Part shown: one piece after another, positions 52,852 to 62,733 of the stretch
Position numbering within the stretch: the stretch's first letter is position 1
Layout of the letters: each line of letters starts with the position of its first letter
Assembly: GCF_016908315.1 (NCBI RefSeq)
Contig: NZ_JAFBDQ010000004.1
Span: 124,001-188,000 of the forward strand
From: Halanaerobacter jeridensis
GTDB taxonomy: Bacteria > Bacillota > Halanaerobiia > Halobacteroidales > Halobacteroidaceae
Length of the DNA: 64,000 nt
Reading direction: 5' to 3'
Position numbers and translations under genes: made by a program
Notes under the pieces: model-generated
Database searches by the model: none
What the model saw: only the letters and a program-made list of their open reading frames with translations
What the model was told of the DNA's origin: nothing

Positions 52852-55164
52852 ATGAAGAGACCACTACTAAGATGGTTTATAGCTGCTGGAGGAGGATTAA
52901 TTACTGCTTATTATTTACCACCTTCTCAAATGTTAATTTTGTTGCTTGGAATATCTATAATAATAGTGGCCCTGATAATTATTTTATATAATTCAGTTTC
53001 TAGAACTCATTTAGTAGTTTTAATTTTAATATCTTTAACATTTTTATTTTACTTACAAAGCGAAAAATTAGCATTCCAAGAAGCAAAGATGAGAAGAATA
53101 TTAGGACAAGAGGCTAAATTAACTGGAGTTATTACTCAAATAAAAAAATATAGCAATAGTAGAGATTATATTATTAAGAATATAAGTAATTTTAAAACTG
53201 GAGAACAATATGATTATAAGATTAAATTAAGAGTGTGGGAAGGGAAAGATAGATTTTTTTCTGGGGCTAAAGTTTTATTTACAACTAGATTAAAATTACC
53301 ACCAGTCCAAAAGAATCCAGGAGGATTTTCTTATCGTAATTATTTGCAGCGGCAAGGGATATATGCTATAGGAGAAACTACTAAGGGTCAGCTGATTAAA
53401 TTAAATACTACTAATAATATTTTAATTAAAAAAGTTAATTGCCTAAGAAATAAGATTAAAACTATAATCAAAAAACAGTTTAAAGTCGAAAATCAAGAAT
53501 TAGTTCTCAGACTCTTATTAGCTTTAAAACAAGGAAAAGAGTCTAAAGTGATTAATTCTTTTAAAAAATTAGGAATCAGTCATTTATTAGTAATATCAGG
53601 TTTTCATATTGGATTAATTAGTTATGTGATTTATAACATAATTAATTATGTTAATTTATCTTTAAGATTAAATTTTATTATCAATTTTTTGTTTTTAGTT
53701 TTATATTTGGCAATTATCAATTGGCAGTTACCAGCTGTAAGAGCGACTTTATTAATTATTCTAGTTTTAGGAGCTAAAATTTTAAAGAGAAAAACATATA
53801 TATATAATTTGCTAGCAGCTATTGCTTTATTTTTATTAATTATAAACCCTTGGTATTTATTTTCGCTTAGTTTTCAATTATCTTTTACAGCAGTAGTAAT
53901 GATTAGCTATTTAAGCCCGATTTTGAAAAAATATTTTGTTTTTTTACCAGAAAAAATTCGAGAAGTTGTAGCAGCTACTATAGCAGTACAAATAGGTTTG
54001 TTTCCTATTTTGATTTATTATTTTCATCAGATATCCTTATCTAGTATATTAGCTAATTTGCTGTTAATGCCTTTAATTAGTTTTATATTATTGCTCTTAT
54101 TATTATGGATGATGATAAATTTTGTGTCTTTGTACTTAGGAAAAATAGTAGCTGTTATAATCAATGTCCCTCTGGCTTTAAGTAGAGAGATAGCTAATTT
54201 TTTAGCTAAGTACTTTAGCTTTAATTTTCTAGTCAAAAGATTATCTTTAGGTACAATTATTATTTACTATCTAATTATTTATTATTTGACTCAATTAATT
54301 CAAGTAACTAAAGTGCCTTATGGCAAAGACGATTTCAAGAAGATCTCTCTTATCTTATTGAGTTTAGTTATAATTATAACTACGGTTGGAATTAGTCAAA
54401 ATAAAAATTTAGAATTCATATTTTTCTCAGTGGGATTAGGTGATGGAATATATTTAAAAACTCCAAGAGGAAAAAATGTTTTAATTGATGGTGGTAGTAC
54501 GGGAAGAGAAATCATTAATTTTTTGAAAAAACGAGGAGTAAAAGAATTAGATTTGATTTTTATATCACATTTTCATAATGACCATGTAGGAGGAATTATT
54601 GAGGTCTTAAAAGAATTTAAGGTGAATAAAGTTTGTTATCCTCCCACAGTTAATAATCGTTTAAAAACTGAATTAAATAGAATAATTAAAGAAAAAAATA
54701 AAATATCTAGGTCTTTAATATTGACCAAAGGAGATCAAATAATTATTGATAAGATCCATTTTTTAGTTTTACACCCACAATTAAAGTTGATAGAAAAGAG
54801 CAAATTGAATAATAACTCTTTAGCAATGATGGTTACTTATAAAAAATTTAAATTATTATTAACTGGTGATATTGAAAAAGGAGCAGAGGAAGTTTTGATT
54901 AAAGACAAAGCTGATTTAAGAGCGGATGTTTTAAAGGTAGCCCATCATGGGAGTAATACTTCAAGTACTATTGATTTTTTAAAACTTGTTGACCCTCGAC
55001 TTAGTATTATGTCTGTAGGAAAAAATAAACATGGTCTACCAGATGAAGAAGTAGAGAAGAAATTAAAGAACTTAGATATTAAAAATTTACGGACTGATAA
55101 AAAAGGAGCAGTGATAATAGAAACTGATGGTTATAGTTATAATTATCAAACTTTTTTAGAATAA
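52852..55164 (+). CDS. comEC: DNA uptake channel ComEC/Rec2
   Basis: A 770-residue membrane channel for single-stranded DNA entry. It has an N-terminal DUF4131 region, a competence membrane domain (SHLLVISGFHIGLISYVIY), and a C-terminal metallo-beta-lactamase-like domain with FISHFHNDHVGG and KVAHHGSNTS. It starts directly after comEA. The full set needed for transformation (pilus, ComFA) is not here. A palindromic terminator follows. Confidence 0.95.
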   Translation: MKRPLLRWFIAAGGGLITAYYLPPSQMLILLLGISIIIVALIIILYNSVSRTHLVVLILISLTFLFYLQSEKLAFQEAKMRRILGQEAKLTGVITQIKKYSNSRDYIIKNISNFKTGEQYDYKIKLRVWEGKDRFFSGAKVLFTTRLKLPPVQKNPGGFSYRNYLQRQGIYAIGETTKGQLIKLNTTNNILIKKVNCLRNKIKTIIKKQFKVENQELVLRLLLALKQGKESKVINSFKKLGISHLLVISGFHIGLISYVIYNIINYVNLSLRLNFIINFLFLVLYLAIINWQLPAVRATLLIILVLGAKILKRKTYIYNLLAAIALFLLIINPWYLFSLSFQLSFTAVVMISYLSPILKKYFVFLPEKIREVVAATIAVQIGLFPILIYYFHQISLSSILANLLLMPLISFILLLLLLWMMINFVSLYLGKIVAVIINVPLALSREIANFLAKYFSFNFLVKRLSLGTIIIYYLIIYYLTQLIQVTKVPYGKDDFKKISLILLSLVIIITTVGISQNKNLEFIFFSVGLGDGIYLKTPRGKNVLIDGGSTGREIINFLKKRGVKELDLIFISHFHNDHVGGIIEVLKEFKVNKVCYPPTVNNRLKTELNRIIKEKNKISRSLILTKGDQIIIDKIHFLVLHPQLKLIEKSKLNNNSLAMMVTYKKFKLLLTGDIEKGAEEVLIKDKADLRADVLKVAHHGSNTSSTIDFLKLVDPRLSIMSVGKNKHGLPDEEVEKKLKNLDIKNLRTDKKGAVIIETDGYSYNYQTFLE

Positions 55165-55170
55165 TTATAA

Positions 55171-55200
55171 TAAACCAAAGACAATATTGTCTTTGGTTTA
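55171..55200. terminator. bidirectional terminator, perfect 30-nt palindrome
   Basis: TAAACCAAAGACAAT and ATTGTCTTTGGTTTA form an unbroken palindrome between the convergent comEC and CAP-protein genes, with A/T-rich flanks. Confidence 0.88.
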
Positions 55201-55211
55201 TTATTTGTTTT

Positions 55212-55985
55212 TTATTTGCGAATAAACATTTGCACCCAATGATTTGTTTCTTGAGAGTTTTTAGCTAAACCAACTCCAATATGCGTATATTTTTCACTTA
55301 AAATATTTTTGCGATGTCCAGGGGAGTTCATCCAACTATTCATTACTTCTTCTGCTGTTCTTTGGCCACGAGCAATATTTTCCCCAGCTGCACTGTATTG
55401 AATATTAAATTCTTTTAGCATTTCAAAGGGAGAACCATAGGTTGGTGATTGATGGCTAAAGTAATTATTATCCCGCATATCTTCAGCTTTTTTTTGGGCT
55501 ACATTAGCTAGCTTACTATAATGTTGATAGGGTTTTAAACCTCTTTTTTGTCGTTCTTGATTGACTAAATTAACCACTTCTTTTTTCATGGTTTGCATTT
55601 GATTATTAGTTTGTGGAGCAGTATCTTCTTTTGACATATCAGTTTTCTCTTGCTTCATATTATTTTGTTTTTGCATTTGTGATTCATTTTGCATATCCTG
55701 TTTTTTAGGCATATAGACTTTATCACCAGGATAAATCAAATCTGGATTTTCGAAATGAGGATTAGCATTTATTATTTTTCTTAATTTAAAGTTATGACTT
55801 TTAGCTATTTTCCATAAGCAATCACCTTTTTTAACAGTACATAAAGTGCTTTGGTTTTGTTGTGATTCTAGACTATGATTACGATATTTCATATTTCTAT
55901 TTTGAGCTAAGCTAGGAGTGAAAACTAAAGTTAAAATCATTACTAAAGTTAATAAAGTTGTTAATAAAAAATTAATTTTTTTCAT
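55212..55985 (-). CDS. LysM plus CAP-domain secreted protein (YkwD/SafA-like)
   Basis: A 257-residue secreted protein with a signal peptide (about 1-28) and one LysM domain (about 48-92: TVKKGDCLWKIAK, DLIYPGDKVYMP). A Gln/Met-rich linker follows, then a CAP domain (about 135-257: LVNQERQKRGLKPY, HQSPTYGSPFEML, AGENIARG, NSPGHRKNIL). Similar proteins are found in spore coats and cortex-binding layers of clostridia. LysM binds peptidoglycan; the CAP function is unsettled. GGGGGCT precedes the ATG on the minus strand. Confidence 0.9.
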   Translation of the reverse strand: MKKINFLLTTLLTLVMILTLVFTPSLAQNRNMKYRNHSLESQQNQSTLCTVKKGDCLWKIAKSHNFKLRKIINANPHFENPDLIYPGDKVYMPKKQDMQNESQMQKQNNMKQEKTDMSKEDTAPQTNNQMQTMKKEVVNLVNQERQKRGLKPYQHYSKLANVAQKKAEDMRDNNYFSHQSPTYGSPFEMLKEFNIQYSAAGENIARGQRTAEEVMNSWMNSPGHRKNILSEKYTHIGVGLAKNSQETNHWVQMFIRK

Positions 55986-56030
55986 TTTCTAGCCCCCTAT
56001 TGTGATATTTGAATTACATAATTTAAATAT

Positions 56031-56062
56031 AAAATAAGCGGTGTTTGCACACCGCTTATTTT
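56031..56062. terminator. terminator downstream of the SASP genes
   Basis: AAAATAAGCGGTGT and ACACCGCTTATTTT form a 14-bp stem (loop TTGC) that ends the minus-strand SASP transcript. Confidence 0.9.
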
Positions 56063-56102
56063 CGATATTTAGTTTTAAATTTGATATAATAAAGCTAAAC
56101 TT

Positions 56103-56348
56103 CTATTGATTTTGGTTATTGTTCTGTGGAGCAGGACCCCCAGCTAATTGGTCTTCATATTGTTGAATCATTTTTTTAACCATTTGACCACCAACAGAAC
56201 CACATTCGCGAGAAGTCATATTACCCCAGTATCCAGATTGATACTCATCAGAAATATTTAGTTCTTGAGCAGCTTCTAACTTAAACTTATCCATGGCTTG
56301 AATAGCATTAGGGTTTAATAAACGATTACTGTTATTTCTAGCACTCAT
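56103..56348 (-). CDS. alpha/beta-type small acid-soluble spore protein (second)
   Basis: An 81-residue SASP that coats spore DNA. It has the GPR protease site region KFKLEAAQELNI and the DNA-binding GNMTSRECGSVGGQMVKKM. A Cys replaces the usual Asn before GSVGG. The tail is Gln/Asn-rich. It lies 37 nt after its paralogue and shares over 60 nearly identical residues with it. Expression late in the forespore (sigma-G) is expected from the family; no promoter was identified. Confidence 0.95.
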   Translation of the reverse strand: MSARNNSNRLLNPNAIQAMDKFKLEAAQELNISDEYQSGYWGNMTSRECGSVGGQMVKKMIQQYEDQLAGGPAPQNNNQNQ

Positions 56349-56385
56349 ATTTTATCATCTCCTATTTGATTTAGTAATAGATAGT

Positions 56386-56715
56386 TTACTGTTGTGGTTC
56401 AAAAGAACCAGCTTTTGCAGCTAGATTATAATTCCCTTGTTGCTGATCATTTTCATTAGGATTAGTTGCTTGGATTGTTTGATTAGCTTGGTTTGTATAA
56501 TTACCACCAGCTAATTGATCTTCATACTGTTGAATCATTTTTTTAACCATTTGACCACCAACAGAACCACATTCGCGAGAAGTCATATTACCCCAGTATC
56601 CAGATTTATACTCATCAGATACATTTAGTTCTTGGGCAGCTTCTAACTTGAACTTGTCCATAGCTTCCATTGCAGCAGGATTGATTAAGCGATTACTATT
56701 ATTTCGAACTGACAT
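56386..56715 (-). CDS. alpha/beta-type small acid-soluble spore protein (first)
   Basis: A 109-residue SASP, the upstream gene of the tandem pair. It has the same core (KFKLEAAQELNV, TSRECGSVGGQM) as the 56103 protein. A 30-residue extra C-terminal tail rich in Asn, Gln and Thr makes it longer than most SASPs. AAGGAGG precedes the ATG on the minus strand. The Cys before GSVGG is shared. The protease GPR is encoded at 58437. Confidence 0.95.
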   Translation of the reverse strand: MSVRNNSNRLINPAAMEAMDKFKLEAAQELNVSDEYKSGYWGNMTSRECGSVGGQMVKKMIQQYEDQLAGGNYTNQANQTIQATNPNENDQQQGNYNLAAKAGSFEPQQ

Positions 56716-56894
56716 ATTATTTCCTCCTTAAAGTAGTAGATTGGTTATTTGATTTTCTATTCTTATTATTAGTTTTTATTAGTTTTTTATACACTATTAT
56801 TTTTTCTAATTCATATTAATTTTGCATAATCAATAAAATCTATGTTAAAATTTAAATTGTTAAATAAAATGGAGAAGAAGGTGAATATAATAAA

Positions 56895-57902
56895 ATGAAT
56901 TATAAGCAAGTTTTAAAAGCGGATATTAAAGATTTAGATTCATTATATTTAATCCACGGTTCAGATGACTATCAAATTAAAAAATTTGAAGAAAAGTTTA
57001 TTGAAAAAAATTGTGCAGGAGAATTTAAAGATTTTAATCTTGATGTATTAACAGAAGATGATAATTCAATGGCCCAGTTATTTAATTCGGTGGAAACTTT
57101 GCCTTTCATGTCTGAAAAAAGAGTAGTTATTTTTCATGCATATGAATTATTAGGTGCTAAGACATCTATGGATGAAAAGATGCTTGATTTAATTTCTGAT
57201 TTACCTGAGAGTACAGTTTTATTATTAGTTAGCCATAAAAACACAGATAAAAGATTAAAAATTTATAAAGAAATAAAAAAACATGGCGAGATATTAGAAT
57301 TCCAATCTTTAAAATATAAAAAATTAGATAAATGGATTAAAAAACAAGTACAAAAAGAAAATTATAAGATTACTAATAGAGCTGTTAAGTTATTAGAGGA
57401 AGCTTTTAATAATAATTTACAGCGTCTTAAAAATGAGATAGAGAAAATTATTATTTTTGCTGATGATACTGATTTGATTACTAAAGAAATAGTTGAACAA
57501 GTAATTAGTAAGGACTGGCTAGTTAAAGAAAATATAATGTTTGATTTTGTAGATGAAATTGGTAGAAATAATACTTCTCAAGCTTTGAACTTGTTATTTG
57601 ATATTTTAGGTGAAGGAACTACACCTAAACAAATAATTGGAATGATTGCTAGACAGATTAGATTGATGCTGCAGTCAAAATTATTATCTAAAGAAGGCAT
57701 GACAGTTGATCAAATAGCTGGAAGGTTAAAACAGCATCCTTATCCTATAGAGAAATGTTTAAAACAAAGTAGAAACTTTTCTATTGAAAGTTTAGAGCAG
57801 GCCTTAGAAAAATTATTAGATGCGGATTATAATTTAGTCACTGCTAATGATGATCATCTAGAATTAGAATTGTTGGTTGTTGAATTAAAGGAAACGATTT
57901 AA
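56895..57902 (+). CDS. holA: DNA polymerase III subunit delta
   Basis: A 335-residue clamp-loader subunit that opens the beta clamp. It has YLIHGSDDYQIKKFEEKF, the Walker-like region VVIFHAYELL, and the C-terminal MIARQIRLMLQSK. The length fits HolA. In Firmicutes rpsT usually follows; here a terminator and a small membrane protein gene do. Confidence 0.93.
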   Translation: MNYKQVLKADIKDLDSLYLIHGSDDYQIKKFEEKFIEKNCAGEFKDFNLDVLTEDDNSMAQLFNSVETLPFMSEKRVVIFHAYELLGAKTSMDEKMLDLISDLPESTVLLLVSHKNTDKRLKIYKEIKKHGEILEFQSLKYKKLDKWIKKQVQKENYKITNRAVKLLEEAFNNNLQRLKNEIEKIIIFADDTDLITKEIVEQVISKDWLVKENIMFDFVDEIGRNNTSQALNLLFDILGEGTTPKQIIGMIARQIRLMLQSKLLSKEGMTVDQIAGRLKQHPYPIEKCLKQSRNFSIESLEQALEKLLDADYNLVTANDDHLELELLVVELKETI

Positions 57903-57932
57903 AAGAAAAATTCAATTAAATAAATTTTACTG

Positions 57933-57969
57933 AAGTAGGTAGTCATTAATTTGGCTACCTACTTTTTTC
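57933..57969 (+). terminator. holA terminator
   Basis: AAGTAGGTAG (57933-57942) pairs with CTACCTACTT (57955-57964), followed by a T run. The next bases TCTATATAAA match 10 nt of the foldback-repeat end, but no second end follows. Confidence 0.9.
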
Positions 57970-58061
57970 TATATAAAAAATAAATTTTAAATATATAAGG
58001 GAATATATCTTTTTAATTAGGTTAAACTACGATTGGAAAACAAAACAAAGGAGGAATTTAA

Positions 58062-58397
58062 ATGTCTGGATGGTTAGGTGCTGTAATTCGTTTTATTATT
58101 TCTGCTTTTGTATTATTGGGGATAGGGATTTTAGTACCAGGGATCGAAGTTTTTGGATTTACTAATGCTTTAATAGCTTCTATTATTATTGCTTTATTAG
58201 GATATGCAATAGAAAGTTTAGCAGGAGAAGATATTTCCCCACAGGGACGAGGATTAGTTGGATTTATTACTTCAGCGGTGGTCATTTATTTAACACAATA
58301 TATTACTGCTGGAATTAATGTTTCTATATTAGGAGCATTTTTAGCAGCTCTAGCTATTGGTATAATAGATTCTTTGATTCCTACAGAACTGAGATAG
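58062..58397 (+). CDS. phage-holin-IV-like (YvlD-type) membrane protein
   Basis: A 111-residue protein with four hydrophobic helices, one pair either side of the loop SLAGEDISPQGRG. It resembles the 4-TMS holin superfamily IV/YvlD group, most members of which are chromosomal and not phage. The role is unknown. AAAGGAGG precedes the ATG. It lies 39 nt before gpr and may be co-expressed with it. Confidence 0.75.
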   Translation: MSGWLGAVIRFIISAFVLLGIGILVPGIEVFGFTNALIASIIIALLGYAIESLAGEDISPQGRGLVGFITSAVVIYLTQYITAGINVSILGAFLAALAIGIIDSLIPTELR

Positions 58398-58436
58398 TAT
58401 TTTTATATGAAAAAATATAAAACCAAGGGGGATTTC

Positions 58437-59423
58437 ATGACTGAAAATAATGAATTTAATTCTATTATGACTGATTTAGCAGTTGAAGCAAGAGATATGG
58501 CTGTAGAACGTACTGGAGGAGAAATTTCAGGTGTAAGTGTAGAAGAAGAAGATAAGGAGATAGCTAAAATCACTAGAATTGAAGTTTTGAATCAAGCTGC
58601 AAGTAAGAAAATTTCTAAACCACCAGGAAATTATATTACTATTGAATCGGAAAGTTTACGTCAAACTAACCCTCAAATTCATCAAGAATTAAGTGGAGTT
58701 TTAGCTGCAGAAATAAATAATTTAATAGATTATCCCGCTTTAACACAAAATCCTACTCAAATGCCCACAATCTTAGTGATTGGTTTGGGAAATTGGAATG
58801 CTACTCCCGATGCTTTAGGACCTCAAGTTGTACATCATTTATTAGTTACTAGACATATTTACAATTCTGCTGAACCTGAGTCACGGCGAGGGATTAGATC
58901 TGTTTGTGCTTTAGCGCCTGGTGTATTAGGATTAACTGGAATTGAAACTGCTGAAATTATCAAAGGTGTGGTAGATCGAGTCAAACCAAATTTAATTATA
59001 GCTATTGATGCTTTAGCTGCTAGAGAAAGTGAGCGTTTAGCATCTACTTTACAAATTAGTGATACTGGTATTTATCCTGGGTCTGGTGTAGGGAAAAGGC
59101 GGATCGGGATTACAAAAAAAGATATGGGAGTGCCAGTTATTGCTATGGGGATGCCGACAGTTATTAATTCCGTTAATATTGTAAATGATACAATAGAAGC
59201 AATAAGTCAGAATCATAATATCAACCTTAATTTATCTCAAAAAAAGCAAACACAAAAGCAAGTAATTGAAAATATATTACAACCTTTTTTAGGAGATATG
59301 ATAGTTGCTCCTAAAGGAATAGATAAACTAATTAGAGATACTAGTCGTATTGTAGCTGGTGGAATTAATATAGCTCTACATCCTGATGTTGAAACTGAAA
59401 ATGTTTCATTTTATTTACAGTAA
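58437..59423 (+). CDS. gpr: germination protease GPR
   Basis: A 328-residue aspartic-like endopeptidase that degrades SASPs at germination. The N-terminus contains MTDLAVEARDM, the auto-processing region that mimics the SASP site. The core has VIGLGNWNATPDALGP, IAIDALAAR and GSGVGKRR. The ATG at 58437 follows AAGGGGGAT; a longer frame is unlikely. Its substrates are the two SASPs at 56.1-56.7 kb. Confidence 0.95.
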   Translation: MTENNEFNSIMTDLAVEARDMAVERTGGEISGVSVEEEDKEIAKITRIEVLNQAASKKISKPPGNYITIESESLRQTNPQIHQELSGVLAAEINNLIDYPALTQNPTQMPTILVIGLGNWNATPDALGPQVVHHLLVTRHIYNSAEPESRRGIRSVCALAPGVLGLTGIETAEIIKGVVDRVKPNLIIAIDALAARESERLASTLQISDTGIYPGSGVGKRRIGITKKDMGVPVIAMGMPTVINSVNIVNDTIEAISQNHNINLNLSQKKQTQKQVIENILQPFLGDMIVAPKGIDKLIRDTSRIVAGGINIALHPDVETENVSFYLQ

Positions 59424-59426
59424 TTA

Positions 59427-59460
59427 TTTAAAGCTCTAATCATTTGATTAGAGCTTTAAA
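59427..59460 (+). terminator. hairpin after gpr
   Basis: TTTAAAGCTCTAATC and GATTAGAGCTTTAAA form a perfect 15-bp stem (loop ATTT). No T run follows directly, so termination may be partial. Confidence 0.65.
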
Positions 59461-59654
59461 ACTGCAGTTTTATTTTACACTTTTTAAAATAAAAAAGATT
59501 AGTAGTGGAATTAAAGTAATTAACTGGCTTAAGCTATTTAACATAAACTAGTTAGGAATAACATAAAATTAATATAATCTTAGTTGCTGAAAAATCAGAT
59601 GTTAGTAACTTGAGAGTGTATTTATCAGTGACTATAAATTAGGGTGGGATTAAT

Positions 59655-60833
59655 ATGAAAAATGAGCAGAAAATATTTATAATAACTTTAGTTTTTTGTT
59701 CATTATTAGTATTGAATTTATATTTTTTTAATTTTTTTGATTTCTATTCACCTAATTCCCAATTAGTAGTGGGGAGTGTTTTAGACTTACAATCTCATAT
59801 AAAAAAATGGGGAGTAGATTTATTACATTTAGATGAAATTCATGCACGGTTATTATTAAAAAAAGGACTTCCAGTAGTTAGAGTAGCTGATGATGAATTA
59901 TTAAAGAAATCTAATAATAATCAAATAATTAATTTTGCTAGTAACTTATTATTTGATTTACCCCCTTCTTTTTTTGAAACTAATGATAAAATAAAAAGAA
60001 TTGCTAAATCAAAGCCCACAGCAAAATTTGATAGTTCAAATCAAATTCAATCTAAAATGAGAGCTGAAGGTCGTCACCAAGGAGAAAAAGTAGAACTTGA
60101 TTTTTGGCAAACTGAACCTACAACAAGTAATAGTCGTCTTCCCCAAACGAGAACAGATAATACTGATAGAAAATTGCCTAATCATAATTTCAAGAATGAA
60201 TATCATCAAAATGATAGAAAGGTAATTGCTATTTATCATACTCATACTGCTGAAAATTATGAAAACAAGGGTTATAATGCTCATGCTAATGCTGGAGATA
60301 AAGGAGATGTAGTAAAGGTCGGGAGATGGATTGAAGAAAGATTGAGTAATAGATATAATATTTCAGTAATCCATTCTGAAACTGTACATGATAAAACATA
60401 TGACAGATCCTATATTAGGGCTTTAGAGACAGCTAATAGTATTGTTAATAATAATCCAGAATTAGATATTATTTTTGATATTCACCGTGATGCGATTGGG
60501 GCTAATAATAAAAAATATGTAACTACTAATATTAATGGGCAAAAAGTTGCTAAAATTATGATTGTAGTTACTAATAATAACTATGGATTGCCGCATCCTA
60601 ATTGGCAGCAAAATTTTAGATTTGCTAAAAGACTGGCTACTAAAATGAATGATATGTATCCAGGGTTATTAAGAAAAGTTAAATTAATTTCAAATCGGCG
60701 CTATAATCAGCATGTTCATCCTAGAGCTTTATTATTAGAGGTAGGAGGAGCTAATAGTACTCTAGATGAAGCTAGAAGATCTTCTTATTTATTAGCCGAA
60801 GTATTAGCTGAATTAATGGCTGAAGGTCTATAA
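59655..60833 (+). CDS. spoIIP: stage II sporulation protein P (SpoIIP)
   Basis: A 392-residue membrane-anchored amidase/endopeptidase of the engulfment machine. It has an N-terminal helix (about 7-25), a low-complexity Asn/Lys/Ser region, and the catalytic domain with [21 protein letters not shown] and [10 protein letters not shown]. It removes stem peptides as the mother-cell membrane migrates. AGGGTGGGAT precedes the ATG. gpr-spoIIP-lepA order is standard for spore-formers. Confidence 0.94.
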   Translation: MKNEQKIFIITLVFCSLLVLNLYFFNFFDFYSPNSQLVVGSVLDLQSHIKKWGVDLLHLDEIHARLLLKKGLPVVRVADDELLKKSNNNQIINFASNLLFDLPPSFFETNDKIKRIAKSKPTAKFDSSNQIQSKMRAEGRHQGEKVELDFWQTEPTTSNSRLPQTRTDNTDRKLPNHNFKNEYHQNDRKVIAIYHTHTAENYENKGYNAHANAGDKGDVVKVGRWIEERLSNRYNISVIHSETVHDKTYDRSYIRALETANSIVNNNPELDIIFDIHRDAIGANNKKYVTTNINGQKVAKIMIVVTNNNYGLPHPNWQQNFRFAKRLATKMNDMYPGLLRKVKLISNRRYNQHVHPRALLLEVGGANSTLDEARRSSYLLAEVLAELMAEGL

Positions 60834-60927
60834 AAAAGTAAAATTTGAATCTGCTATCTTGAATAATATAAAAGCTGGTGTTATAATTAAGGCTAGCAAA
60901 CTTTATATTATTATGAGGAGGCGGAGC

Positions 60928-62733
60928 ATGACTCAAGTTAGCCAAAATAAAATTCGAAATTTCTCAATTATTGCTCATGTGGATCACGGAAAATCTACTT
61001 TAGCAGATAGATTATTGGAATTCACTGGTGCAATTTCTGAGCGAGAAATGGAAGAACAGTTGTTAGATACAATGGACTTAGAAAGAGAAAGAGGTATTAC
61101 AATTAAAGCTCAAGCTGTAAGAATGGATTATGAAAGTGAGACTGGGGATGATTATGTACTAAACTTAATTGATACTCCTGGTCACGTAGACTTTTCTTAT
61201 GAAGTATCAAGAAGTTTAGCGGCTTGCGAAGGGGCATTATTAGTAATTGATGCTTCACAGGGAGTTGAAGCTCAAACTTTAGCTAATATTTATTTAGCTT
61301 TAGAAAATGATCTGGAAATAATTCCGGTGATTAATAAAATAGATTTACCAAGTGCTGATGCAGATCGAGTTAAAGAAGAATTAATTGATATTGGTTTAGA
61401 TCCTGATGAGGCATTATTAACTAGTGCTAAAGAGGGAATAGGAATTGAAGATGTGTTAGAAGCTGTAGTAAATCGCGTTCCTGCTCCTGATGGAAATCAG
61501 GACGAGCCATTAAAGGCTTTAATTTTTGATTCAGTTTATGATTCTTACCGCGGTGCAATCTCTTATTTTCGGGTTATAAATGGTAGTATTAAACCAGGGA
61601 TGAATATTGAAATGATGTCGACGGGAAAAAAGTTTGAGGTGTCTGAAGTAGGTGTTTTTGCTCCCCAAAGAAAAGAAGTAGATGAGATTCATAGCGGAGA
61701 AGTAGGTTATATGGCAGCTAGCATTAAAAATGTAAAGGATGCACGGGTAGGAGATACAATTACTGATGCTGATAATCCTACTGCTAAACCATTGCCAGGC
61801 TATCAACCGGCTAAACCGATGGTTTATTGCGGCTTATATCCAGTTGAAGGAGAAGATTATGAGCTATTAAAAGATGCGTTAGACAAATTAAAATTAAATG
61901 ATGCCTCTTTGACTTTTGAACCAGAAACTTCTGAAGCATTAGGTTTTGGATATCGTTGTGGGTTCTTAGGATTGCTGCATATGGAGATTATTCAAGAAAG
62001 ATTAGAACGTGAATATGATTTAGATTTAGTGACTACTGCTCCTAGTGTGGTTTATAAAATCTATAAAACTGATGGTGAAGTTCTTGAAATTGAAAATCCA
62101 GCTAATATGCCTGAACGACATCATATTGAAAAGATTGAAGAACCAATTGTCAAAGCTGAAATTATGTTACCGGATGAACATGTTGGTTCAGCTATGGAAT
62201 TGGCAGAAGAAAAACGTGGTAAGTTCAAAAATATGGAGTATTTAGATGAAGTAAGAGTTAGATTGACTTATGATATGCCATTAAGTGAAATAGTGCTAGA
62301 CTTTTTCGATAATTTAAAGTCTAGAACTAAAGGCTATGCGACTCTTGATTATGAATTTAAGGGCTATCAGGAAGCTGAATTGGTTAAGTTAGATATATTA
62401 GTAAATAAGGATCCGGTTGATGCCTTATCTTGTATTGTTCATGATGAATTTGCTTATGAAATTGGCCGAGAATTAGCTAAAAAATTAAAAGAATATATTC
62501 CTGAACAGATGTTTGAAGTTCCAATTCAAGCTGCTATTGGGAATGATGTTATTGCTAGGGAAACAGTTAAAGCTAAACGAAAAGATGTATTACAGAAATG
62601 TTATGGCGGAGATGTTTCGAGAAAGAAGAAACTTTTAAAACAGCAAAAAGAAGGTAAGAAAAGGATGAAACAAGTGGGGAGTGTGGAGATTCCACAAGAA
62701 GCATTCATGGCTGTTTTAACAATAGGTGATTAG
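60928..62733 (+). CDS. lepA: elongation factor 4 (LepA)
   Basis: A 601-residue translational GTPase. It has G1 [10 protein letters not shown]3 DTPGH, G4 NKID and the unique LepA C-terminal domain ([25 protein letters not shown]). The ATG at 60928 follows GAGGAGGCGGAG; an earlier frame from 60859 has no site. It starts a pair with hemW, which follows at the next nucleotide. Confidence 0.97.
   Translation: MTQVSQNKIRNFSIIAHVDHGKSTLADRLLEFTGAISEREMEEQLLDTMDLERERGITIKAQAVRMDYESETGDDYVLNLIDTPGHVDFSYEVSRSLAACEGALLVIDASQGVEAQTLANIYLALENDLEIIPVINKIDLPSADADRVKEELIDIGLDPDEALLTSAKEGIGIEDVLEAVVNRVPAPDGNQDEPLKALIFDSVYDSYRGAISYFRVINGSIKPGMNIEMMSTGKKFEVSEVGVFAPQRKEVDEIHSGEVGYMAASIKNVKDARVGDTITDADNPTAKPLPGYQPAKPMVYCGLYPVEGEDYELLKDALDKLKLNDASLTFEPETSEALGFGYRCGFLGLLHMEIIQERLEREYDLDLVTTAPSVVYKIYKTDGEVLEIENPANMPERHHIEKIEEPIVKAEIMLPDEHVGSAMELAEEKRGKFKNMEYLDEVRVRLTYDMPLSEIVLDFFDNLKSRTKGYATLDYEFKGYQEAELVKLDILVNKDPVDALSCIVHDEFAYEIGRELAKKLKEYIPEQMFEVPIQAAIGNDVIARETVKAKRKDVLQKCYGGDVSRKKKLLKQQKEGKKRMKQVGSVEIPQEAFMAVLTIGD

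Noticed and set aside
57964-57980. TCTATATAAA after the holA terminator, like the foldback-repeat end
   Set aside because: Only 10 nt match, with no hairpin, core or second end; chance is likely in such AT-rich DNA.
58062-58397. Prophage remnant because of a holin-like gene
   Set aside because: No other phage gene is near, and YvlD-type holin-IV proteins are mostly chromosomal.
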